Shown here: piece after piece, positions 1 through 8,641 of the stretch
Position numbering within the stretch: position 1 is the stretch's first letter
Layout: the number at the start of each line of letters is the position of its first letter
Source of the DNA: a marine bacterium B5-7
GTDB lineage: Bacteria > Pseudomonadota > Gammaproteobacteria > Arenicellales > CAJQKF01
NCBI GenBank assembly: GCA_021604525.1
Contig: BQJD01000028.1
Location: 1 to 47,558, forward strand
Length of the DNA: 47,558 nt
Direction of reading: 5' to 3'
Translations under genes and position numbers: made by a program
The notes under the pieces: model-generated
The model's database searches: none
Seen by the model: the letters and a program-made list of their open reading frames with translations, nothing else
Told to the model about the DNA's origin: nothing

Positions 1-142
1 TTTTGTGGTGGATTATGTAACCAACAAGGTCACTTGCGATGAGATCAAAACTGGAGCAATTCTTCTACCTGGATAGATAATGCACTTCAGATTTGAATCC
101 GCGAAACTTGCATGAGTTCCACAGGATAAGTATCGATGTGAC

Positions 143-1243
143 TCACTTTATTACCAACGAATAGCTTGTGCTTCTACCGCCTCCGGGGTCTTTTTGTAAT
201 GCGCCACGCTCGATGAGATCTAGAATATCTCGGTAAGCTGTGTCTTGTGAGCACTTTGCAATTTTTGCCCATTTCGATGTTGTGAGCTTTCCTTTAAAAC
301 CGCCCAGCAATCTGTTCAGCACTTTGATCTGACGCTCATTCAAAGCTTCCGTGGCAAAGCATTCCCAGAAATGTGCTTTATTCAGGACAATCTTCAATGT
401 CTCCAGGGCTCCATCGATTGCGCGTTGAAGACAGTTTAAAAACCAGCTCTGCCATCTCGTTACATCGAGATCACCTTTTTGAGTCCATTCCAGCGTGTTG
501 TAATAGTCTTTATGCTCACTCCGGATTTGTGCGGACATGCTGTAGAAGCGTTGACCAGTTTTCTCTGTGCGAGCGAGTGCCATATCTGCAATAGCGCGTG
601 CGATCCGGCCATTGCCATCGTCAAAGGGGTGGATAGTTACAAACCACAAATGGGCAAGTCCCGCGATGAGAAGGGGATCCATATCTCCTGGTTGTTCAAA
701 CCACTGTAGGAACTTTGCCATTTCATCGGGCAGTCGTTTTGCTGGAGGCGCTTCATAGTGCACCTGTTCCCGGCCAATCGGTCCCGATACGACTTGCATG
801 GGGCCATTGCTGTCATCACGCCAGCATCCGACCTGAATCCTGGTCATGCCGTTTCGCCCTGTCGGAAATAGTGAAGCGTGCCACGCAAACAGGCGCTCTT
901 CGGACAGAGGATCAGCATAGTTGCCGGTCGCATCCAGCATCATTTCAACGACGCCCTCGACATTGCGATCGGAATGGACCAACCCACCGACATCCATGCC
1001 AAGCCGCCGTACGATCGACGATCTGACCTGCTCACGCTCCAGCTTCTCACCCTCGATTTCGCTCGATTTAACCACGTCCTCTGTTAAGGTCTCAAGATGA
1101 GCCTCGCTGCGTAGTTCGAAACCAAGTGCTTCCATTCTCCCAAGAAGTCGTCCTTGTTCTCTGGAAATTTTTGCCAGTAACCTGATTAGGCTCTTTTCAT
1201 CCCAGATGAGGGTGGGCCAAGCCGATTTTTCCCATAGGTACAT
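143..1243 (-). CDS. Fic family AMP-transferase (DUF4172 N-terminus, winged-helix C-terminus)
   Basis: Fic proteins usually transfer AMP from ATP to a hydroxyl on a target protein. The catalytic loop HPFDDGNGRIAR is intact, with the catalytic His near residue 205. The N-terminus (YLWEKSAWPTLIWD) resembles the DUF4172 domain. SSEIEG near residue 62 fits the S/TxxxE(G/N) inhibitory helix of class II Fic proteins, so the enzyme is probably autoinhibited. The last 65 or so residues (NERQIKVLNRLL to the end) look like a winged helix-turn-helix, suggesting DNA binding. The first in-frame start is GTG at 1246; ATG at 1243 is preferred. No antitoxin-like partner lies beside it. The upstream region carries repeated ATTCTCCGCA half-sites, so autoregulation is plausible (inference). 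The target is unknown. Confidence 0.92.
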   Translation of the reverse strand: MYLWEKSAWPTLIWDEKSLIRLLAKISREQGRLLGRMEALGFELRSEAHLETLTEDVVKSSEIEGEKLEREQVRSSIVRRLGMDVGGLVHSDRNVEGVVEMMLDATGNYADPLSEERLFAWHASLFPTGRNGMTRIQVGCWRDDSNGPMQVVSGPIGREQVHYEAPPAKRLPDEMAKFLQWFEQPGDMDPLLIAGLAHLWFVTIHPFDDGNGRIARAIADMALARTEKTGQRFYSMSAQIRSEHKDYYNTLEWTQKGDLDVTRWQSWFLNCLQRAIDGALETLKIVLNKAHFWECFATEALNERQIKVLNRLLGGFKGKLTTSKWAKIAKCSQDTAYRDILDLIERGALQKDPGGGRSTSYSLVIK

Positions 1244-1252
1244 CACTTAAGC

Positions 1253-1347
1253 TCCGCATTTAATGCGGATATTATGACCTGCATTCTCCGCACTGGAAAG
1301 ATAATTCTCCGTAAAATTTGCGGAGAATAGAGGTTTTATTCTCCGCA
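1253..1347. promoter_or_regulatory. Cluster of ATTCTCCGCA-type half-sites upstream of fic
   Basis: Directly upstream of the Fic start lie a perfect 8+1+8 palindrome (TCCGCATTTAATGCGGA, 1253-1269), a single ATTCTCCGCA (1283-1292), an inverted pair ATTCTCCG...GCGGAGAAT (1304-1328) and another ATTCTCCGCA (1338-1347). All share a CTCCGCA-like core. The density and mixed orientation within 95 bases look like a multi-site operator. The winged helix of the Fic protein is the obvious candidate binder, but that is inference. Confidence 0.6.
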
Positions 1348-1436
1348 TGGACTGCTTTCATACCTGTTTCAGTCTTGATTTGGGTGATTTCTTCTTTGAT
1401 TGTGACGTTGTGCCTCTCTGACGTGCGATTGTAATC

Positions 1437-1498
1437 CCCCCATTTATAGTGTTTTATTGGAAGAGATCATTCGACTTGTTCATGCATTTGAATGGGGG
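1437..1498. repeat. Inverted repeat, 8-base arms
   Basis: CCCCCATT at 1437-1444 is matched by AATGGGGG at 1491-1498, with a 46-base spacer. No poly-T tail follows, so a terminator role is not supported. It lies in the gene-poor stretch between fic and the Sel1 gene, which otherwise holds only the fic operator cluster and the dispersed repeat. Confidence 0.3.
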
Positions 1499-1517
1499 CG
1501 ATGCTATCGAAAGCTAC

Positions 1518-1597
1518 GCGTTAACGCAGGACGCCGCAGCGCAAAGCGACGGCGCCCCGAAGGGGTGAGCGCCGAATCTATTTCAATCTCTCCGCGT
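1518..1597 (+). repeat. Dispersed GC-rich repeat, copy A
   Basis: This stretch (starting GCGTTAACGCAGGACGCC, with the core GGCGCCCCGAAGGGG) matches 37351-37437 almost base for base, apart from small indels and an extra GTGCGATA-type insertion in the other copy. Both copies end in a pyrimidine-rich CTCTCCGC tail; in the second copy that tail is identical to the 3' end of a tRNA-Ser. The core can fold as a CCCC..GGGG hairpin. No tRNA is next to this copy. Confidence 0.7.
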
Positions 1598-1667
1598 AAC
1601 TGTATTCAACGACATAGGATTTACTAAACTCCCCAGACGTGGTCGGTTTAAATAAATGGGCTATAAG

Positions 1668-2288
1668 TTAACGTACCCTGTTTATCGCTTCCCACTCACG
1701 AGCCAAATGTCTGGCCTCAACTATCTGATCGGGCGTCATTTGTATACTGATAGTCTCTTGCTTCCGTTTTGCGATTAAATCTCCAGATATTGCGGCGAGG
1801 TCTAGCCACTTGTAAGCCTGGACGTAGTCCTTGGGGATACCTTCACCTTTACAGTACATGACGCCGAGTTTGAACTGAGCACGAATCTCACCCTGTTCGG
1901 CCGCAAGCCCATACCACTTCACAGCTTCGGCATTATCTTTGGGGACGCCTATACCTTCAGCGTACATGACACCCAGGTTGAACTGGGCGAGTTCATCTCC
2001 CTGTTCGGCCGCAAGGCGGAACCACTTCAGTGCCTCAGTATTATCTTCGTGAACACCATCACCATATCGGTACATGATGCCCAGGTTGGTTTGTGCAATT
2101 GCATTTCCTCGTTCAGCCATTGGTTTCCATATTTCCCTGGCATTGACGAAGTCACCTCTGATGTAAGCATCGAGCGGGTCCTGAAATGTCTGCGCGATCA
2201 CACTGTTCGACACTGATAGCAGTACGACCAGTGCGAATCTGTTAATAAGTCTCTCTCCGTAAGTTAATTTCATCTGTATCTTCAACAT
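1668..2288 (-). CDS. Secreted Sel1-repeat protein
   Basis: The protein has 206 residues. An N-terminal hydrophobic stretch (RFALVVLLSVSNSVIAQ) reads as a signal peptide. It is followed by about four Sel1/TPR-like repeats of 36 residues with the typical A..NLG.MY..G.G...D..EA.KW...AA pattern, roughly residues 58-175. Sel1 repeats form helical solenoids that bind other proteins; no enzyme domain is present. The start may be ATG 2288 or the internal ATG at 2273. It is likely a periplasmic adaptor, but its partner is unknown. The neighbouring amino-acid-synthesis gene on the same strand ends 26 bases upstream (2314), so the two may be co-transcribed. Confidence 0.85.
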   Translation of the reverse strand: MLKIQMKLTYGERLINRFALVVLLSVSNSVIAQTFQDPLDAYIRGDFVNAREIWKPMAERGNAIAQTNLGIMYRYGDGVHEDNTEALKWFRLAAEQGDELAQFNLGVMYAEGIGVPKDNAEAVKWYGLAAEQGEIRAQFKLGVMYCKGEGIPKDYVQAYKWLDLAAISGDLIAKRKQETISIQMTPDQIVEARHLAREWEAINRVR

Positions 2289-2313
2289 TTAGCCTGGAAA
2301 TTGTCGGTACCAA

Positions 2314-2859
2314 TCAATCTGTGATCGGACCACTGCCAACACGAGGAAGTGGGCGTCCTCCGTCTGCAACCACCATACACATAACAATTTCATTGGGGCG
2401 GGGTGCATCAGCAACCATGATTGTCATTGTGTCGAAATGATCGAATGACCAGGCCTCGTCTTTATGCCCAAGCGGTATATCAATGGGCATTCCAATGGCT
2501 GCCACTTTTGCGTTCGAGGGTATCAATGCCTTGCCGCCCCCAACTGCTGCACGCATGGGCTTGCCCAATTTTGGATGAATCATCGCGCCGCCATGTTCCA
2601 TATCTCCAGCAACTCCAACGATGGCGGCTTTGCCATAACTAACGGGAGGTTGCACAAGCATGCTGCCGGCGCGATTCATTAGCATTTCACCAAGTTGACC
2701 ACCGATATCAAATAACGGTGACAGGTCCTGTTCAAAGCAACCAGCAGCCGGATTTTGGACTACAGCAATTGCGGCAACCCGAGTGATGGGATCGCAGGGT
2801 TCTCCAAATCCATCCGTCTTGATGATCTCTTGAATCATCATGGTTTTTCTAATATTCAT
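2314..2859 (-). CDS. Amino acid synthesis family protein (DUF1185-like)
   Basis: The protein has 181 residues from ATG 2859; a longer reading frame would add an implausible, hydrophobic 16-residue leader. The start MNIRKTMMIQEIIKTDG and the glycine-rich body (GVAGDMEHGGAMIHPKLG, then VGGGKALIPSNAKV) fit the family named 'amino acid synthesis' (PF06684/DUF1185). Members are usually about 180-190 residues and often sit next to hydrolase and transporter genes. The biochemical role is not firmly established. It is divergent from the LysR gene and shares its intergenic region, which holds GGTAA/TTACC palindromes, so it is probably part of the same regulated locus as the peptidase and TAXI TRAP genes. 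Confidence 0.75.
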   Translation of the reverse strand: MNIRKTMMIQEIIKTDGFGEPCDPITRVAAIAVVQNPAAGCFEQDLSPLFDIGGQLGEMLMNRAGSMLVQPPVSYGKAAIVGVAGDMEHGGAMIHPKLGKPMRAAVGGGKALIPSNAKVAAIGMPIDIPLGHKDEAWSFDHFDTMTIMVADAPRPNEIVMCMVVADGGRPLPRVGSGPITD

Positions 2860-2974
2860 ATAAATATACTCGCTTGGAAATATGTAAAGAATACATCCAA
2901 AACTCAAAAAATATTGAACATATTATTTTGTATTTATAGTCGATTGAGATTTTCAGATACATGGATCTCGTGAA

Positions 2975-2996
2975 GGTAAATTACCATGTCTGGTAA
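2975..2996. promoter_or_regulatory. Candidate LysR operator, overlapping palindromes
   Basis: GGTAAATTACC (2975-2985) overlaps TTACCATGTCTGGTAA (2981-2996), giving three GGTAA/TTACC half-sites in alternating orientation. A fourth pair, TACC..GGTAA, occurs at 3104-3115 just before the LysR start. The position between divergent genes is typical for a LysR-type autoregulatory site. The link to this regulator is inferred. Confidence 0.5.
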
Positions 2997-3121
2997 GATC
3001 ATTTTGACTATGCAGGTCGGTCGGTTGATGTGTCGTGTTTTTGCTGAATGATTTGCGCGACGTAATTATCTGCATGGCGATGTCTTTGAGTTGGTTCATC
3101 TGCTACCAAGGGTAATTTCTG

Positions 3122-4015
3122 ATGAAAATTACACAACTAAAAGCTTTTCATGCGCTCGCCGTTACCGGAGGGTTTACGCGAGCTGCAGAGTTGTTGCACG
3201 TGACGCAACCGGCAGTTACTACGCAGCTCAAGTCTCTCGAGCATGACTACGGCGTTGAACTGATAAAGCGTAACGGGCATGAATTGTCATTGTCTGATAT
3301 CGGCGAACATCTGTTCGGTATTACCACGCATTTGTTTGGACTTCTGGAAGCGGCACAGGAGGTGTTGGACAACGCGTCGGAATTGCGTGGGGGGCAGTTG
3401 CGTATTGCGGCAGACAGTCCATTTTTCATTATGGATTTACTCGCCAACTATAAGACACTTTACCCGCAGATGGCGGTAACGGTCGAGATGGGCAGCGCCA
3501 GTCAGTGCCAGGAGTGGCTACGAAATAACACGGTCGATGTCGCGGTGCTAACGGTAGTCGATTTACCAGTGGACCTGCATGCTGAACCGTTCTCTCGTCT
3601 TGAGTTGATGCTGTTGGTGCGCAAGGATCACGCCTGGGCAGATAGTGCCAGCATCCGTCTGCGCAAGCTCAAAGATGTGTCAATGATTTTGCGTGAGCCG
3701 ACCTCCATTACACGAGACATCTTTGTACGTTCCATGTCGGCGGTGGACATGACACCCAATGTGGCTCTTGAGTTGCATAGCCAGGTCGCTGTACGTGAGG
3801 CGGTTGCAGCAGGTTTGGGGTTGGCGGTTGAGCTGGATGGTGGATTTGCCAATGACCCCAGACTGCGGTTAATCCGCATTCGTGATTGCTCTATTAGCGG
3901 TAAGGAATATGTGGCCTGCCATCGCAATCGTGCAACTCTGCGCAAAATAATATCGTTTTTTGAATTAGCCAAGGTGGTGGCACCTACATTACCGCGGGCT
4001 GAGCGACTCAAATAA
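3122..4015 (+). CDS. LysR family transcriptional regulator
   Basis: The 297-residue length is typical of LysR regulators. Residues 1-60 form the winged helix-turn-helix (FHALAVTGGFTRAAELLHVTQPAVTTQLKSLE). From about residue 90 the periplasmic-binding-protein-like effector domain begins (RGGQLRIAADSPFFIMDLL). It is divergent from the amino-acid-synthesis gene and directly upstream of the M20 peptidase and TAXI TRAP genes, so it probably controls their expression in response to the imported compound. The sequence AAGGGTAA before the ATG serves as a weak ribosome site and also carries a half-site of the candidate operator. The effector is unknown. Confidence 0.93.
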   Translation: MKITQLKAFHALAVTGGFTRAAELLHVTQPAVTTQLKSLEHDYGVELIKRNGHELSLSDIGEHLFGITTHLFGLLEAAQEVLDNASELRGGQLRIAADSPFFIMDLLANYKTLYPQMAVTVEMGSASQCQEWLRNNTVDVAVLTVVDLPVDLHAEPFSRLELMLLVRKDHAWADSASIRLRKLKDVSMILREPTSITRDIFVRSMSAVDMTPNVALELHSQVAVREAVAAGLGLAVELDGGFANDPRLRLIRIRDCSISGKEYVACHRNRATLRKIISFFELAKVVAPTLPRAERLK

Positions 4016-4077
4016 TAAAAGTTATAATTTTCTCAAAAGAATTAATTTGCTTTTGATATTGTAGAAACTACAAACTT

Positions 4078-4109
4078 GAATCCGAACGCATATACCGAGA
4101 TTCGGATTC
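4078..4109. promoter_or_regulatory. Perfect inverted repeat abutting the M20 peptidase start codon
   Basis: GAATCCGAA (4078-4086) and TTCGGATTC (4101-4109) are exact 9-base inverted arms with a 14-base spacer; the second arm ends on the base before ATG 4110. In RNA this would fold over the place where a ribosome site should be, and no clear Shine-Dalgarno sequence is visible. It may be an operator or a translational control hairpin. Confidence 0.5.
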
Positions 4110-5501
4110 ATGATCGACACGAGTTCACTACCGCCGTCGCTACGACGGGCTCTTGATATCGCCGATGCAAACGTGGGTGAGAGTGTTCGATCGCTGTCGG
4201 AGTTGGTGCAAACGCCCAGTCTGACCGGCGAGGAAGGAACCGCGCAAGGATTCGTGGAAGCACGGTGCAAGCAGACCGGCGCGGTCACAGAAAAGCTGGA
4301 TATTGATCTCGTCGACTTATTTAAAAAATATCCCGATGTGGCCCAATTTCCGACCCATTGGCAGCACGACCTGATCCTTGGTTACGATTCACTACCAACC
4401 TATGAAGCACTACGCGACAGCGGTCTTGAAGATGTTCTGAATTATCACGGTCGTCCCAACGTTGTGGCGACATGGCGGGGCAGCGGTGGCGGCCGATCAC
4501 TTATTCTGAATGGGCATATCGATACAGTTACTGTTGAACCGCGCACCGATTGGACCCGCGATCCGTTTGGGGCAGAGATTGTCGACGGTTGCATGTACGG
4601 ACGCGGCACCTCGGACATGAAGGGCGGGTTGGTAGCCGGCATCATGGCAATGAAGTATCTCCGCGAAGCCGGTGTTGAATTGGCGGGCGATGTCATTTTG
4701 CAATCCGTGGTCAACGAGGAACATTCGGGCAACGGCACCCTTGACCTGGTGAGGCGTGGGATCACCGCTGATGCCGCGATCGTACTCGAACCAACTGACA
4801 ATCGTGTCTTCCTGAGTCACCCGGGTGGTCTTTACTGGCAGGTTACCGTACCCGGTGTGCCACGCTCTCCGGGATCGCGCTGGGAGGGCGGTCAGCAGGT
4901 AGGCGTGAGCGCCATCGAGAAACTGCCGGCCGTGATCATGGCAATGCTGGACATGGAGAGAAACGTCAATCGCACATTTGCCGAAACAAACGGCGCCGGC
5001 TCGCCGCCAATGGCGCTGGTATTCGGTAAGGTCGCCGGTGGCTACTACGAAACCGTGACAGCCGCAGAAGCCGTTTTGCGGGGATCTGCCTACTTTCCGC
5101 CGGGCATGGGTACGGTGGGAAATATGATTGATAACTTTCGTACTTGCGTTCATCACGCCAATGCGAGCGATCCCTTCTTCTCTGAACATCAGTCGCGCAT
5201 CGAGTTTCTGCATCATGACGACCCAACACGTCAGGAAGGACCGGTAGAAGTGGCGAGTCATATGGAGTCATTGATCTACGGCGAAGAGCAAGCGCGTGGC
5301 GGTGAGGAGGGAACATTCGCGTGCGACATGCGCCATCTTGTCAACCGCGCAAATGTGCCGACCATGGTGTTCGGTCCGGGTGCCATCTCCCAGGCTCACA
5401 AGCCCGACGAGCACATCAAGGTGGACGATTATCTGCAAAGCATCAGGTATCTCATCGCTTGCGTTGGGACCTGGTGCAACCTGGATAAAGAGGCCGTGTA
5501 A
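4110..5501 (+). CDS. M20 family metallopeptidase, ArgE/DapE type
   Basis: The protein has 463 residues and belongs to the zinc amidohydrolases related to acetylornithine deacetylase and succinyl-diaminopimelate desuccinylase. Visible metal and catalytic residues are His136 in NGHIDTV, Asp169 in GRGTSDMKGG, the Glu203-Glu204 pair in NEEHSGNGT and a C-terminal His430 in SQAHKPDEH. These enzymes hydrolyse N-acyl amino acids or small peptides. It sits between a LysR regulator and a TAXI TRAP importer, so it may act on the imported compound. The start is uncertain because the ATG follows an inverted repeat and no good ribosome site is seen. The substrate cannot be named from sequence. Confidence 0.9.
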   Translation: MIDTSSLPPSLRRALDIADANVGESVRSLSELVQTPSLTGEEGTAQGFVEARCKQTGAVTEKLDIDLVDLFKKYPDVAQFPTHWQHDLILGYDSLPTYEALRDSGLEDVLNYHGRPNVVATWRGSGGGRSLILNGHIDTVTVEPRTDWTRDPFGAEIVDGCMYGRGTSDMKGGLVAGIMAMKYLREAGVELAGDVILQSVVNEEHSGNGTLDLVRRGITADAAIVLEPTDNRVFLSHPGGLYWQVTVPGVPRSPGSRWEGGQQVGVSAIEKLPAVIMAMLDMERNVNRTFAETNGAGSPPMALVFGKVAGGYYETVTAAEAVLRGSAYFPPGMGTVGNMIDNFRTCVHHANASDPFFSEHQSRIEFLHHDDPTRQEGPVEVASHMESLIYGEEQARGGEEGTFACDMRHLVNRANVPTMVFGPGAISQAHKPDEHIKVDDYLQSIRYLIACVGTWCNLDKEAV

Positions 5502-5563
5502 TCTGATAGTCCGAGTGAATTCAAGGGCGCGGCCGGTAAAAACACACTGAAGAGGATGAAATC

Positions 5564-6535
5564 ATGATGAAAACTTCATACACGCAAAACCGGTCTCCCC
5601 GTCTGTTTCGAATAATCCTGCCGATGGTGCTGGCGCTGACGGTGGGTACAGCGAGCGCTGCTGATTTCATACGAATCAAGTCGTCATCAATTGGCGGTTC
5701 GTGGTATGCAGGTGGTGCCGCCCTGGCAAAGTTGATCACCGATAATTACCCGGAATTCATCGGTGTAAATGTTGCCTCGCCGGGTCTGGATAATGAGACC
5801 ATCAAGCGCATGGCACGACATGAGGCAGAACTCGGATTTCTAACAGGGCCAGGATCATACAATGCTTTTCACGGCAAGGGGCCGACCTGGACTGAAGGTC
5901 AGGATATCAAAGCCATGTTCGGGCTTTGGCCGGGTGTAATCAATGCCATCGTTATGGCTGATTCACCATATAAAACGTTGTCTGATCTGAAGGGCGCGAG
6001 CGTTGCGACTTACGTGGTCGGTGATGTCAATGGCGAGCAGGTACTTGAGCTATTGAAAGCTCATGGCGTAACGGAAGACAACACGAATTTTTTTCGCATC
6101 GCCAAATCCGATGCCAGTCGCATGTTTATCGATAAGCGTGTCGATGCCATCGTTTACTACTTTGGATACGGGCACGGAAACTTAAAGGAAATCTCTTCAG
6201 CGCGGGATATTCGCTTTCTACCACCGGATCAGGCTGCGGTTGAGACCTTCCTTGCTGAAAATCCGTTCTATTACCTGGGAGATTTCGGCGAAGAGTTTGG
6301 TGTGCCCAATGCCAAGCAACTCATTGGCCCGTATCTGCTGGCAGCACGTGGTGACCTCCCCGAAGAGACGGTCTACAAAGTGACAAAAGTCTGGTACGAG
6401 AACCTCGACTGGCTGCGTGAAGTGTTGCCGAACAACATTAAATACATGAACACGAAAGATCCCACAGCCGGTGTACCGATTCCATTGCATCCCGGTGCTG
6501 AGCGCTACTTCAGAGAAGTTGGCTTGATCAAGTAG
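5564..6535 (+). CDS. TAXI family TRAP transporter solute-binding protein
   Basis: The protein has 323 residues. A signal peptide (hydrophobic PMVLALTVGTASA, cleavage after about residue 32) is followed by the TAXI signature region (RIKSSSIGGSWYAGGAALAKLI). TAXI proteins are periplasmic receptors that hand substrate to a TRAP permease driven by a sodium or proton gradient; known members bind glutamate or other small carboxylates. The fused permease follows 47 bases downstream and is its certain partner. GAGGATG upstream of the double ATG serves as ribosome site. The substrate is unknown; the neighbouring acyl-amino-acid-type peptidase hints at an amino acid derivative (inference). Confidence 0.93.
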   Translation: MMKTSYTQNRSPRLFRIILPMVLALTVGTASAADFIRIKSSSIGGSWYAGGAALAKLITDNYPEFIGVNVASPGLDNETIKRMARHEAELGFLTGPGSYNAFHGKGPTWTEGQDIKAMFGLWPGVINAIVMADSPYKTLSDLKGASVATYVVGDVNGEQVLELLKAHGVTEDNTNFFRIAKSDASRMFIDKRVDAIVYYFGYGHGNLKEISSARDIRFLPPDQAAVETFLAENPFYYLGDFGEEFGVPNAKQLIGPYLLAARGDLPEETVYKVTKVWYENLDWLREVLPNNIKYMNTKDPTAGVPIPLHPGAERYFREVGLIK

Positions 6536-6582
6536 CGGCTCGGCGAGTATGCGGACGACCGTCTCATACGTATAACCGGAGT

Positions 6583-8562
6583 TTGAAGGTGACCCGTATC
6601 CCTGACGAGAAATCTGAATCGGTTGATAAATCCGTGGCACTTTCCATGGAACGGTCAGTTGATATCTATAACCCGGACGACATCCGCGGGCTGCTAGCGT
6701 TTGGAGGTATTACGCGGACTGTTGTCTTCGGGATCGGTGTTCTGGTCAGTGCACTTTCAATATACGAGGCGATCTGGGGTAATTTCCCACCGTCCGTGCA
6801 GCGGCCGCTACACGTGTTCCTGATGATCACGCTAACGTTCATGCTGTATGGATCAGGCGTATCAAGAGCAGGTCGGTTGGAGACAGCGCTGAATCTGGGA
6901 CTCATTGCGTTAGCCGCAGCGTCAACATTGTGGGCCGGGCTGAACTGGACACCACTTTATATCGACCCGTATCCGGATACCTTTGGCTTGGTGATGGGAT
7001 GCATCGCCATCGCGGTAGTGCTGGAGGCAACCCGACGGGCAGTCGGTGGGGCTATGGTGGTGTTGGCGCTTATTGCGCTTGCCTACGCGTTCGTTGGACC
7101 CTACCTGCCGCGAGCTATAGCCCACCCCGGCTTCTCTCTCGAGAACGTGGTTGTACATACGGTGGTCGGCACCGAGGGCATGATGGGGTTGTTGCTTAGC
7201 ATCAGTGTTAATCAGATTATATTCTTCATGATGTTCGCGGCCTTTCTCCAGGTGTCCAACGCAACACCTTTGTTTATGAATCTGGCGTCGGCCATCGCGG
7301 GCGGGTACTCCGGTGGCCCCGCGAAGGTTGCCGTCGTCGCGAGCGGTTTTATGGGCATGATCTCCGGTAGTGCCAGCGGTAATACTGCAACGACCGGCGC
7401 CGTCACCATTCCACTGATGATCAAGATGGGTTTCAAGCGGCACATCGCGGCCGCGGTCGAGGCGGTTTCGTCTACGGCTGGCCAGTTCATGCCGCCAATC
7501 ATGGGTGCCTCCGCGTTCGTGATCGCTGAATATACCGGTGTTGGCTATTGGTCAGTCTGCCTGGCAGCGACCATACCGGCGCTCGCGTATTTTATTGGTA
7601 TGTACGTAGTGGTCGACATCGAGTCACGCACTGAAGGCTTGGTGGGTCTGCCGAGATCCAGGCTGCCTGATTTGCGAGAGTCGTTTCTTAAAACTTTGCC
7701 TTTACTTATACCAATGACAGTGCTGGTGGTGTTATTGGCGAACCGCTACAGCCCGCAGTGGGCGATCCTGAACTCACTGGCGGTCCTCGTCATTGTGTGT
7801 ATTCCGATCAAGACGCAGCGTATGGCCCTTGGCAAGTTGCTGAACGGATTGGCACTGACGGCGAAAATTCTGATTCCTATCGCCACGTCGTGTGCTACAG
7901 CAGGGATTATCGTGGGGATCATGTCGCTTACCGGTCTTGGCGATCGCCTCTCGTACCTGATTGTGTCAGTGGCTCAGGGTGATCTGCTGATCGGCCTCAT
8001 CTTTACCATGTTCATGTCGATCATCATCGGCATGGGGCTGCCGACGCTGGGTGCCTATGTGGTGTTGGCAACGTTGGGAGCGCCCGCGCTTAATGCCCTC
8101 GGGGCGCCACTGCTCGGCGCACATCTGTTCATATTCTATTTCGCGGCGATTTCTGCCATTACGCCACCGGTTGCCTTGTCTGCCTATGTTGCTGCAGGCA
8201 TTGCTGGAACGAGTCCCATGCGTGTCGGCGTACACGCCATGCGTCTTGGTGCCATCAAGTACCTGATCCCCTATATGTTCGTCTTCAGACCCGGGATTCT
8301 GCTTAATGGCTCAGTGGAAGAGATACTGCTTGATATTGCTTCCCTGGCGCTGGTAATCCTGCCGGTTCAAGTGCTGGTGCAACGCTTCTGGATGCGGCCG
8401 TTGAGCTGGCTGGAAATGGCGATGTTTGCGGGTTCCCTTGCGCTTGTATTACCGGATTCACTGACAATGATGGTGGCGGCGCTAGCGCTTCAGGTGAGCG
8501 CGATAATGGTACATATCTCGCGCCATCGGCGAGCGGAACGACCAGGTTTGACTTCTACGTGA
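6583..8562 (+). CDS. TRAP transporter fused permease (4TM/12TM)
   Basis: The protein has 659 residues with many hydrophobic helices. The first third corresponds to the small DctQ-like part and the rest to the DctM-like part, a fusion characteristic of TAXI-type TRAP systems. Segments such as GFMGMISGSASGNTATTGAVTIPLM and GMGLPTLGAYVVLATLGAPAL are typical of the large permease. It forms the membrane channel for the TAXI protein encoded just upstream. The first possible start is TTG 6583; the first ATG lies about 21 codons further in, so the exact N-terminus is open. The small secreted protein follows 79 bases downstream and may be in the same transcript. Confidence 0.92.
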   Translation: MKVTRIPDEKSESVDKSVALSMERSVDIYNPDDIRGLLAFGGITRTVVFGIGVLVSALSIYEAIWGNFPPSVQRPLHVFLMITLTFMLYGSGVSRAGRLETALNLGLIALAAASTLWAGLNWTPLYIDPYPDTFGLVMGCIAIAVVLEATRRAVGGAMVVLALIALAYAFVGPYLPRAIAHPGFSLENVVVHTVVGTEGMMGLLLSISVNQIIFFMMFAAFLQVSNATPLFMNLASAIAGGYSGGPAKVAVVASGFMGMISGSASGNTATTGAVTIPLMIKMGFKRHIAAAVEAVSSTAGQFMPPIMGASAFVIAEYTGVGYWSVCLAATIPALAYFIGMYVVVDIESRTEGLVGLPRSRLPDLRESFLKTLPLLIPMTVLVVLLANRYSPQWAILNSLAVLVIVCIPIKTQRMALGKLLNGLALTAKILIPIATSCATAGIIVGIMSLTGLGDRLSYLIVSVAQGDLLIGLIFTMFMSIIIGMGLPTLGAYVVLATLGAPALNALGAPLLGAHLFIFYFAAISAITPPVALSAYVAAGIAGTSPMRVGVHAMRLGAIKYLIPYMFVFRPGILLNGSVEEILLDIASLALVILPVQVLVQRFWMRPLSWLEMAMFAGSLALVLPDSLTMMVAALALQVSAIMVHISRHRRAERPGLTST

Positions 8563-8641
8563 ACGGCGTCGGTCGCGGGCCGGCTGACGCAGCAGATGAA
8601 AAGATAATTAATCGGCCCCAAACATTAGAGAGGATAGACAG

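Noticed and set aside
1436-1446. Shared CCCCCCATTTA string with the IS200 left flank at 37505
   Set aside because: Only 11 bases, and the order relative to the repeat copies differs, so it is probably chance.
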